From Mesobacterium_A hydrothermale (lineage in GTDB: Bacteria > Pseudomonadota > Alphaproteobacteria > Rhodobacterales > Rhodobacteraceae): 47,835 bases of DNA. Of the stretch, positions 1-6,683 are shown piece by piece. Every line of letters starts with the position of its first letter. Positions within the stretch are counted from its first letter, which is position 1. Position numbers and translations under genes: made by a program. The notes beneath the pieces are model-generated. The model saw only the letters and a list, made by a program, of their open reading frames with translations. It was not told the origin of the DNA and searched no databases. The stretch covers positions 1 through 47,835 of the forward strand of contig NZ_JAYLLH010000015.1 of NCBI RefSeq assembly GCF_035818635.1, given 5' to 3'.

Positions 1-5
1 CCCGG

Positions 6-56
6 CTGGGGGGCGCTGCCCCCCAGACCCCCCGAGGTATTTTCAAAACCAATGAC
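6..56 (+). repeat. Dispersed GC-rich hairpin repeat, copy A
   Basis: A perfect 9-bp stem (arms 6-14 and 18-26, loop GCT) is followed by a tail beginning with a C-run and GAGGTATTTTCAAAACC. The same layout recurs at 18779, 28741, 37666 and 45200. It lies just upstream of the aminopeptidase gene and therefore probably at the 3' end of a gene outside the window. The arrangement suggests a terminator-like intergenic repeat; this is inferred from structure and placement only. Confidence 0.7.
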
Positions 57-71
57 AAGGGAGCGCGCGCG

Positions 72-1865
72 ATGTTCCAGACATTCGATGAGACGGCCAA
101 CCCCGCGCAGGGGCCGGCGCGGCTGGCCGCGCTGCGCGACGAGATGGCGCGCGAGGCGCTGGACGGGTTCGTGGTGCCGCGGGCCGATGCCCACCAGGGC
201 GAATACGTGGCCCCCTGTGACGACCGCCTGGCGTGGCTGACCGGGTTCACCGGGTCGGCCGGGTGGTGCGTGGCGCTTGCCGACCGGGCCGGGGTGTTCG
301 TCGACGGGCGGTACCGGGTGCAGGTGCGCGCGCAGGTGGCCGACGACTTTACCCCGGTGGATTGGCCCGAAGTGTCGCTGGGCGGATGGCTGGCGGGTGC
401 GTTGGCGGAGGGCCGGCGCGTCGGGTTCGATCCGTGGCTGATCACGCCGCGCCAGCTGCGCGAAATCCAGGCCCAGGCCCCGGGGCTGTTGTTCGCACGG
501 GTGCCGAACCTGGTGGACCGGATCTGGCAAGACCGGCCCGCGCCGCCGTTGGGCGCGGTGTTCGAGCAGCCGGTGGAGCTGACCGGCGAGGCCCGCGAAT
601 CGAAGATCGCCCGGCTGGCCGAGGGGCTGGGCGGGGCCCGCCATGCGGTTCTTACCCTGCCCGATTCGATTGCCTGGCTGCTGAACATCCGGGGCGCCGA
701 CATTCCGCGCAATCCGGTGGCCCACGGGTTTGCCCTGTTGTCGGACGGGGGCACGGTGACGCTGTTCATGGAGCCCGCCAAGCTGGTGGGCGTCGATCTT
801 GGGCCGCGGGTGACGGTGGCTGCGCCGGACGGGTTCCTGCCTGCGCTCGCCCGGCTGGAGGGGCCGGTTCAGGTTGATCCGGCCAGCGTGCCGGTGGCGG
901 TGGTCGACGCGCTGGACGCTGCGGGTATTGCTGTGATCGACGGCGATGACCCCTGCGCCCTGCCGAAGTCCTGCAAGACCGCGGTCGAGATCGAGGGGAC
1001 GCGCGCGGCGCATCTGCGCGATGCGGCGGCGATGGTGCGGTTCCTGGCCTGGCTGGATGCGCAGCCCGCCGGCAGCCTGACCGAGATCGACGTGGTCACC
1101 CGGCTGGAAGCGGAGCGCCGCGCCACCAATGCGCTGCGCGACATCAGTTTCGAGACCATCAGCGGGACCGGCGCCAATGGGGCCATCGTGCATTATCGCG
1201 TCACCGAAAAGACCAACGCCCGGGTCGAGGATGGCCAGTTGCTGCTGGTGGATTCGGGCGGCCAATATGTCGATGGCACCACCGACATCACCCGCACCGT
1301 CGCGGTGGGCACGGTCGGCGACGAAGAGCGCACATGCTTTACCCGGGTGTTGCAGGGCATGATCGCGATCTCGCGGTTGCGCTGGCCCGCGGGGCTGGCC
1401 GGGCGTGACATGGACGTGCTGGCACGGACCGAGCTGTGGCGCGCCGGGCTGGACTATGGCCATGGCACCGGGCATGGTGTGGGCAGCTATCTGTGCGTGC
1501 ACGAAGGGCCGCAGCGGCTGGCGCGGACGGGCACGGTGCCGTTTCAGCGTGGGATGATCCTGTCGAATGAACCGGGGTTCTACCGCGAGGGGCGTTTCGG
1601 GATCCGGATCGAAAACCTGATCGTGGTGCAGGAGGCGCCGCCGCTTCCGGGCCAGACGGTCGCGAACATGCTGGAATTTGAAACCCTGACCTGGGTTCCG
1701 ATTGACCGCCGCCTGATCGTCACCGGACTGCTGACCGCTGCGGAACGGGACTGGATCGACAGCTATCACGCCGAGGTCGAGGCCCGCGTTGGACCTCTGG
1801 TCGAGGGTGCGGCAAGAGAGTGGCTTGCGCAGGCCTGTGCAGCTTTGCAAAAAGAACAGCGATGA
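72..1865 (+). CDS. pepP: Xaa-Pro aminopeptidase, peptidase family M24B
   Basis: A cytoplasmic metallopeptidase predicted to remove an N-terminal residue that precedes proline. At 597 residues it has the long three-part layout of family M24B: two creatinase-like N-terminal domains (about 1-310) and a pita-bread catalytic domain. All five expected metal ligands are visible: D394 and D405 in a VDSGG...DGTTD segment, H468 in GTGHGVG, E500 in SNEPGF and E514 in GIRIEN. The start at 72 follows an AAGGGAG ribosome site; a nearby ATG at 52 is in another frame. The DUF427 gene follows closely downstream and may share its transcript. The family call is secure; the exact substrates are not known. Confidence 0.94.
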   Translation: MFQTFDETANPAQGPARLAALRDEMAREALDGFVVPRADAHQGEYVAPCDDRLAWLTGFTGSAGWCVALADRAGVFVDGRYRVQVRAQVADDFTPVDWPEVSLGGWLAGALAEGRRVGFDPWLITPRQLREIQAQAPGLLFARVPNLVDRIWQDRPAPPLGAVFEQPVELTGEARESKIARLAEGLGGARHAVLTLPDSIAWLLNIRGADIPRNPVAHGFALLSDGGTVTLFMEPAKLVGVDLGPRVTVAAPDGFLPALARLEGPVQVDPASVPVAVVDALDAAGIAVIDGDDPCALPKSCKTAVEIEGTRAAHLRDAAAMVRFLAWLDAQPAGSLTEIDVVTRLEAERRATNALRDISFETISGTGANGAIVHYRVTEKTNARVEDGQLLLVDSGGQYVDGTTDITRTVAVGTVGDEERTCFTRVLQGMIAISRLRWPAGLAGRDMDVLARTELWRAGLDYGHGTGHGVGSYLCVHEGPQRLARTGTVPFQRGMILSNEPGFYREGRFGIRIENLIVVQEAPPLPGQTVANMLEFETLTWVPIDRRLIVTGLLTAAERDWIDSYHAEVEARVGPLVEGAAREWLAQACAALQKEQR

Positions 1866-1907
1866 CACGTGCCGGACGACTGGCCCGGAACCAAGGGAAG
1901 GACCGAC

Positions 1908-2252
1908 ATGCCGAAACATCTGAAGATCCGGCCAGCTGCCGGAAAATGGGTTGTGCGTGCTGGTGGCGCCGTGATGGGCGAAAGCGCTGCCGCACTGGAA
2001 CTGATCGAAGGCGACCGCACACCGGTGATCTATTTCCCGCGTGAAGACATGGGGATGGCGTTCCTGGAACCCAGCGAGCAGACCACCAATTGTCCGCACA
2101 AGGGCGTGGCGACGTATTTTTCCATCGTGACCAAGTCGAAGACGCTGGAAAACGCCGCCTGGTCTTATGAAGCGCCGACAGAGGACGCCTCTGAAATCAA
2201 GGGCTACCTGGCGTTTTATACCGGCCCGGACGTGACGGTGGAGCAGCTGTAA
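1908..2252 (+). CDS. DUF427 domain-containing protein
   Basis: A 114-residue protein with the compact all-beta DUF427 pattern: VRAGGAVMGES near the N terminus, a central TNCPHKG motif and the ending YLAFYTGPDVTVEQL. The family is widespread in actinobacteria and proteobacteria and has no settled biochemical role. The ATG at 1908 was chosen because AAGGGAAGG lies just before it; a GTG at 1869 is possible but would add an unlikely N-terminal stretch. It is 42 bases downstream of pepP and ends before a strong intrinsic terminator, so the two genes probably form one unit. Confidence 0.85.
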   Translation: MPKHLKIRPAAGKWVVRAGGAVMGESAAALELIEGDRTPVIYFPREDMGMAFLEPSEQTTNCPHKGVATYFSIVTKSKTLENAAWSYEAPTEDASEIKGYLAFYTGPDVTVEQL

Positions 2253-2287
2253 AAGGCCGACGACCGGAAAATCCGGCGACCCATACG

Positions 2288-2318
2288 CAGCCCCGGTTCG
2301 GAACCGGGGCTGTTTTTT
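2288..2318 (+). terminator. Intrinsic terminator after the DUF427 gene
   Basis: An 11-bp perfect GC-rich stem (2288-2298 with 2302-2312) and a CGG loop are followed by TTTTTT. It closes the pepP-DUF427 unit and faces the converging thioredoxin gene. Confidence 0.85.
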
Positions 2319-2414
2319 CGTGACCTCTACGGGTTGATGCGGGCCCCCGCAGACCCCGCGCGACAGGCGCAAGGCCCATCTGCAAAGCCTTCATACCCGG
2401 CCCGGGCGCGGGCC

Positions 2415-2843
2415 TTAGCCGCGGGTCGAGAATTCGACGATCTTGGCGGCGGGCATAGCACCGGACTGGCGCGCGGCTTCGCGGCCGCCCTTGAAACGGA
2501 TCATCGTCGGAATTCCGCGAATGCCATAGGCCTGACCGGCGGCAGGCTGATCTTCGGTGTTGAGCTTGGCCAGGCGCACGCGGCCCTTCAGTTCCCCGGC
2601 GGCCTTGGAAAATTCCGGTGCCATCATCCGGCAGGGGCCGCACCACGGCGCCCAGAAATCCACGACCAGCGGAATATCGTCGGACCGGGCGGCCTTTTGC
2701 AGGGTCGCAAGGTCGATTTCCATCGCCTTGCCGGGCATCAGCGCTGCGCCGCATGTGCCGCATTTGGGACCGGCGTCCAGCTTGTCGCTGGGCACGCGGT
2801 TGACCTGACCACAGGACAGGCACGTGAGTTTGGAACCGGACAT
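2415..2843 (-). CDS. trxC: Thioredoxin 2 (TrxC) with N-terminal zinc ribbon
   Basis: A cytosolic thiol-disulfide oxidoreductase of 142 residues. The N terminus carries two CxxC pairs (C8/C11 and C28/C31), the zinc ribbon that distinguishes TrxC from TrxA. The thioredoxin fold follows, with active site WCGPC at 67-71 and the cis-proline at P112 in GIPT. The ATG at 2843 is preceded by GGAGG, so this start is preferred over a longer reading that would begin 30 codons earlier. TrxC proteins are commonly part of oxidative-stress responses. It lies downstream of a universal stress protein gene on the same strand, 96 bases away. Confidence 0.92.
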   Translation of the reverse strand: MSGSKLTCLSCGQVNRVPSDKLDAGPKCGTCGAALMPGKAMEIDLATLQKAARSDDIPLVVDFWAPWCGPCRMMAPEFSKAAGELKGRVRLAKLNTEDQPAAGQAYGIRGIPTMIRFKGGREAARQSGAMPAAKIVEFSTRG

Positions 2844-2939
2844 CGGGTCCTCCATCATATCACAATTTTGGCATATGTAGGATGCGGGCCAGCGCGCCGC
2901 AAGGGGCGCCGCCCCGGCAACGGGACGGCGCAAGACCTG

Positions 2940-3347
2940 TCAGCGCAGGACGTGGACCGCGCAATTGGCATGGCGAACCACCTTGGCCGCGGTCGACCCC
3001 AACAGCAGGTCGCCCATGCCCGGGCGGTGCGACGCGATCACGATGCAGTCGATGCCGTTTTCCTCGGCATAGTCCAGAATGGTACGCCCGGAATGGCCTT
3101 CCACCAGCACACCGGTGCCGTGGTCCAGCCGCGCGGCCAGCTTGTCGAGTTCTTCCTGAACCGCCTTGCGTGACTGTTCGCGGAAATCCGGCGGAACATA
3201 GGAAATCGCGTAGCCGGGGACATGTTCCATAACGTGCAGCAAAGTGATCTGCCCGTCGGAATCGGCCAGCTTGCGGGCCACGTTCATGGCGGCTTCGGCC
3301 TTGGCGTCGTCGTCGAACGCGATCGGAACCAGAACATTCTTATACAT
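2940..3347 (-). CDS. Universal stress protein, UspA family
   Basis: A 135-residue single-domain Usp. It opens with the typical MYKNVLVPIAFDDDAKAE strand and ends with a HRPGMGDLLLGSTAAKVV segment like the nucleotide-binding G-x2-G-x9-G-S/T motif, followed by the closing VHVL strand. Usp proteins are cytoplasmic, often dimeric and often ATP-binding; the actual role here is not known. Its neighbours are an ABM-domain protein upstream and trxC downstream on the same strand, a plausible small stress group. Confidence 0.9.
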   Translation of the reverse strand: MYKNVLVPIAFDDDAKAEAAMNVARKLADSDGQITLLHVMEHVPGYAISYVPPDFREQSRKAVQEELDKLAARLDHGTGVLVEGHSGRTILDYAEENGIDCIVIASHRPGMGDLLLGSTAAKVVRHANCAVHVLR

Positions 3348-3422
3348 GAGGTTCTCCTTTTCCTCTCCTGACCCGAAGTCTGCGCCTGTTGGCGGCCCCG
3401 CGCCTTGATCCCTGTCAGATCG

Positions 3423-3740
3423 TCAGAAAACCGCCGCCACGTCGTACATCACCGGCTCGAAGCTGCGGCACATGCCGTTGATTACACGGTTGCGTTCGCG
3501 CATCACATCAGACCGCAGCATGGCCTGGTAATCTTCGCGCTTTTCCCACTGGGAATAGTTTGCGATGCGGGTCTGGGCATCGTTCACATGCAGCCCGGCC
3601 GAAATGAATCCCGGCTGTTTTGAAATGAACACCTCGTAGGCGTCGGTTAGCAGGTCCAGCAAGTCCTGACACGTGCCGGGGGTGGTTTCAAAGGTGGTCA
3701 GAACGGTCTGGCACTTGGCGGGATGGGTGATGGTCGGCAT
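3423..3740 (-). CDS. Antibiotic biosynthesis monooxygenase (ABM) domain protein
   Basis: A 105-residue protein with a dimeric ferredoxin-like alpha+beta (ABM) pattern: a long first strand, a helix with DLLDLLTDAYEVF, the GFISAGLHV strand and a YSQWEKREDYQAM segment. ABM proteins include quinone-forming oxygenases, haem-degrading enzymes and many uncharacterised members. No haem-oxygenase signature is obvious, so only the fold is claimed. It sits 75 bases upstream of the universal stress gene. Confidence 0.72.
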   Translation of the reverse strand: MPTITHPAKCQTVLTTFETTPGTCQDLLDLLTDAYEVFISKQPGFISAGLHVNDAQTRIANYSQWEKREDYQAMLRSDVMRERNRVINGMCRSFEPVMYDVAAVF

Positions 3741-3838
3741 CTGACGGGTCCTCCTGTATCTGGCGCCAGCATGGCACGAATTTCCCGCCTGTCCAAAGGT
3801 TTGTAACCGCGCAGGCCAAGGCCGGCCCGCAATCGGGA

Positions 3839-4681
3839 TCAGACGTTGGGTTCACCTTGCAGGCCCAGGATCTTGCGAAACCCGGTCCAGTAGCCCGGCA
3901 GCCGCGGCGGGGCGGACATGCCGGCCAGCGCCTCGTCCGCCCAGCGCGGCATCGACGTTTCGGCAAAGCCCCGACCCCAGTCAAGATAGGCCTGCGCATC
4001 GTCGGGCCGCAACCGACAGGCAGAGCCCACCAACCCAACCAGCGTTTCCGGCGCCGAATACCATTCGTCCTGAATGCCGGTGACCTTCTTTTGCAGGAAC
4101 GGGCCGACCACGCGCATCAGGCGTTTTTCGGAAAATTGCAGCAGCATCCGGCCCATTTCGTCGCGGCTGTAATGGATCAGCGGCGGAAAGCTGTCGAAAA
4201 ACACCGCGCGCCCGTCGACGATGGCAAAGTTGCGGATCGACGGGTGAAAGCCGATCCGGGTTTCGAACTGGTCGGCATTGTTCCAGAAGGTGGCGATGAC
4301 ATCGCCCGCCGCCTGCATATAGGCCAGCGTTTCGTCCAGCGTGCCGCGCTGCATCAGCGGGCGCATCATGGTGTCGGCCGGCAACGCCTGTTGCACGATG
4401 ACAGGAATGCGGCTGCCGCCGATATCCAGCAGGGTGATTTCCGTTTCCGGCATCGGCACACCGGTCTTGACCAGCGCGGCGACGTATTCGTCATGGTATC
4501 GCACCAGCCGGTCCAGCGCCTGCGCGTCGGGCAAGCCGCGATAGACCTTGATCACCCTGTCGGAAAACGGGCCGGACGTCGGGCGGAACGGGGCGCAGAA
4601 ATAGCCCAGTTTCGAAATCGGCGCGCCGCGGGTGGCGGCATCGGATTGGATCAAAGCGCGCAGAGCGTCGTGGTCAAGCAT
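3839..4681 (-). CDS. Hypothetical protein, possible kinase-like fold
   Basis: A 280-residue soluble protein that I do not recognise by name. The central stretch IGFHPSIRNFAIVDGRAVFFDSFPP looks like a weakened version of the phosphotransferase pattern HxDxxxxN...DFD, in which a catalytic-loop histidine and a metal-binding aspartate are separated by two beta strands. This is a suggestion only; the usual catalytic Asp after the His is missing. There is no signal peptide or membrane segment. It begins 21 bases downstream of the ParA-like gene, so the two are likely co-transcribed. Confidence 0.6.
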   Translation of the reverse strand: MLDHDALRALIQSDAATRGAPISKLGYFCAPFRPTSGPFSDRVIKVYRGLPDAQALDRLVRYHDEYVAALVKTGVPMPETEITLLDIGGSRIPVIVQQALPADTMMRPLMQRGTLDETLAYMQAAGDVIATFWNNADQFETRIGFHPSIRNFAIVDGRAVFFDSFPPLIHYSRDEMGRMLLQFSEKRLMRVVGPFLQKKVTGIQDEWYSAPETLVGLVGSACRLRPDDAQAYLDWGRGFAETSMPRWADEALAGMSAPPRLPGYWTGFRKILGLQGEPNV

Positions 4682-4702
4682 GGCGGGACTCCTTGGCCCC
4701 CT

Positions 4703-5344
4703 TTAGCCTGCCTGAAGATGCTGCGCTACCTCTGCCGTCAAGGCGGCGACCTCGTCGCGTGCCGGCGTCCGCGCGCCTTCGGACGCACCGCGCCCCTTGC
4801 CCAGCGCTTCGGCATAGATCACGCGGTTGGCAAATTGCGCGGTGGCGACCATCGCGTCCAGCTTGGCGGCGGCCTCGGCCACCTCTTGCGACAAACGGGT
4901 GCCGGGACGGCCCCGGTTCAGCACGATCAGCGCCGGCTTGCCTTCGCGTTCGGCCAGATCCAGCACGCCTTCGGTGGCCCAAAGGTCCACCTGGCTGGTG
5001 GCAACCGGCACGACAACCAGATCGGCCACCCGCAGCGCCGGGCGCAGGTCGCTGTCGGCCTTGGGCGGCGTGTCGACGATCACCACGTCGAACCGATCCG
5101 AAAGCTTGCGGCATTCATAGGAAATCCCCCAGGCCGAGGAGGTGGTGAATTCCAGCCCGTCGACCAGCAGCGGGTCGGCTTCCGCCCGCGTCATGAACCA
5201 GCGGCCAAGGCTGCCCTGCGGGTCGATGTCCACCAACGCGACGGATTTGCCGGCTTGCAGAAAGCCAACAGCCAGATTGGCAGCCAACGTTGTCTTGCCC
5301 GAACCGCCCTTTTGCTGGGCCACGGTGATGACGGAACCTGTCAT
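4703..5344 (-). CDS. ParA/MinD-family P-loop ATPase
   Basis: A 213-residue deviant Walker ATPase. KGGSGKTT at 12-19 contains the signature lysine of the ParA/MinD class; VDIDPQGS and VIVDTPP follow in the right order. It lacks an N-terminal DNA-binding extension and no parB or parS lies next to it, so it is an orphan small ParA rather than the chromosome segregation ATPase. The start at 5344 follows AGGGAGAG and is preferred to a start eight codons upstream. Orphan ParA proteins often position a partner complex in the cell; the downstream 280-residue protein is the obvious candidate partner, by inference only. Confidence 0.85.
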   Translation of the reverse strand: MTGSVITVAQQKGGSGKTTLAANLAVGFLQAGKSVALVDIDPQGSLGRWFMTRAEADPLLVDGLEFTTSSAWGISYECRKLSDRFDVVIVDTPPKADSDLRPALRVADLVVVPVATSQVDLWATEGVLDLAEREGKPALIVLNRGRPGTRLSQEVAEAAAKLDAMVATAQFANRVIYAEALGKGRGASEGARTPARDEVAALTAEVAQHLQAG

Positions 5345-5495
5345 GGTACTCTCCCTGAGTCGCCCCACCTTACCACGTCATTTTGCAGGTGCAGCATGAC
5401 TTGCATCAGAACCGGGCACCATACGCGATTAAGCCCGGTTAACGCCGCGTTTACCATCTTTTGCCACGGTTTTCGGGGCAAACGCGGAGGCCGAG

Positions 5496-6152
5496 GTGTT
5501 CAGACTGATCGGGATGTTGTGCCTGTTGGCGGGATCGTTGCAGGCCGGGGCCTGGCCACGCGACCGCGGAACCGGATTTGCCAGCTTGGCCGGACGGCTG
5601 ACATGGCCCGGCGATCTGTCCTCGGCGCGGCCGGAACTGGGCTATCAGACGGCCTATGCCGAATATGGCCTGACGGATCGGCTGACCGGCGGGCTGGATC
5701 TGGGGCGCTCTGTTTCGGGAGATCTGAAATTGATCGGGTTCCTGCGCTATCCCCTGCGCGAGCGGGGCAACTGGCGGTCGGCGGTGGAACTGGGGGTCGG
5801 CCAGATCGACGGCGAACCGGTGCTCCGCCCGGGGCTGTCGCTGGGGCGCGGCACGCGGAACGCCCATGGCTATGGCTGGCTGTCGGTCGATACCGTCGCT
5901 GAATACGGGCTGCGCAGCAAGGCAATCGACTGGAAACTGGACGCGACCCATGGCTTTGCCCTGCCCCGCGACCGCAAGCTGATCGTGCAGATCCAGACCG
6001 GATTGCCCGCCGGGCGCAGCGCCTTTGCCCGCCTGGCACCATCGTTGGTGTTTCCCTTGGGAAAACGGTTCAGCGCAGAGGCCGGGCTGACCATCGGGCT
6101 TGCCGGGGACAGCGGGATCGGCATGATGATCGGACTGTGGAGCGATTTCTGA
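5496..6152 (+). CDS. Hypothetical secreted or outer-membrane protein
   Basis: A 218-residue protein beginning at GTG (CGGAGG lies six bases before it) with a short signal peptide, roughly residues 1-18 ending in LQAGA. The mature part alternates polar and hydrophobic residues and is rich in Gly, Tyr and Arg, with repeated patterns such as LGRSVSGDLKLIGFLRYPL, as in small outer-membrane beta-barrels. I recognise no family with certainty. The gene for an FMN-binding protein follows nine bases after its stop, so they probably share a transcript. Confidence 0.65.
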   Translation: MFRLIGMLCLLAGSLQAGAWPRDRGTGFASLAGRLTWPGDLSSARPELGYQTAYAEYGLTDRLTGGLDLGRSVSGDLKLIGFLRYPLRERGNWRSAVELGVGQIDGEPVLRPGLSLGRGTRNAHGYGWLSVDTVAEYGLRSKAIDWKLDATHGFALPRDRKLIVQIQTGLPAGRSAFARLAPSLVFPLGKRFSAEAGLTIGLAGDSGIGMMIGLWSDF

Positions 6153-6161
6153 AAGACCGCG

Positions 6162-6644
6162 ATGACCAAAGACCCGTTTCAGCCCGCAGATGACGACGCC
6201 CGGGCATTGGCGCGCGGCCTGATCGCGGCTGCCCGCTTTGCCGCACTGGGGGTGATCGACCCGGAAACCGGTGGCCCGATGGTCAGCCGCATTGCCGTGG
6301 CCCCCGACTGGACGGGCGGCTTGTTGGGGCTGGTGTCGGACCTGTCGCACCACACCGCGGCGCTGAAATCCAACCCGGCGTTTTCGCTGCTGGTGGGGGA
6401 ACCGGGCGACAAGGGCGACCCGCTGACCCACCCGCGCCTGACGGTAACGGGTCGGGTTGAGTTTGTCCGCCACGGCGCACCAGACCACGCCGCGCTGGCG
6501 CAGATGATCACGACGCACCAACCCAAGACCAAGCTTTACATCGGCTTTGCCGATTTCTCGATCCTGCGGTTCGTGGCGGACAGGGCCTTGCTGAACGGTG
6601 GGTTCGGCAAGGCGTATCGGCTGTCCGCCACGGATCTGGCATGA
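6162..6644 (+). CDS. Pyridoxamine 5'-phosphate oxidase-related FMN-binding protein (HugZ-like)
   Basis: A 160-residue split-barrel flavoprotein. The pattern FAALGVIDPETGGPMVSRIAVAP near the N terminus, then LSHHTAALKSNPAFSLLVGEPGDKGDPL and the closing IGFADFSILRF are typical of the HugZ/PNPOx-related group that binds FMN or haem. Whether it degrades haem cannot be said; the C-terminal DUF2470 part found in full-length HugZ is absent. It is downstream of the secreted hypothetical protein and converges on the beta-helix gene. Confidence 0.8.
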   Translation: MTKDPFQPADDDARALARGLIAAARFAALGVIDPETGGPMVSRIAVAPDWTGGLLGLVSDLSHHTAALKSNPAFSLLVGEPGDKGDPLTHPRLTVTGRVEFVRHGAPDHAALAQMITTHQPKTKLYIGFADFSILRFVADRALLNGGFGKAYRLSATDLA

Positions 6645-6683
6645 AACGCCCGGCGCGTCCGGCGCGCCGGGACACCGACGGAC

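Noticed and set aside
52..240. A small gene starting in repeat copy A
   Set aside because: It lies in another frame across the pepP start, is dominated by Arg and Trp, and has no ribosome site of its own.
3857..5902. A long plus-strand open frame opposite the ParA-like gene and its neighbour
   Set aside because: It runs antisense to two good genes and into the secreted hypothetical protein; the composition (Arg, Gln, His) is that of a shadow frame.
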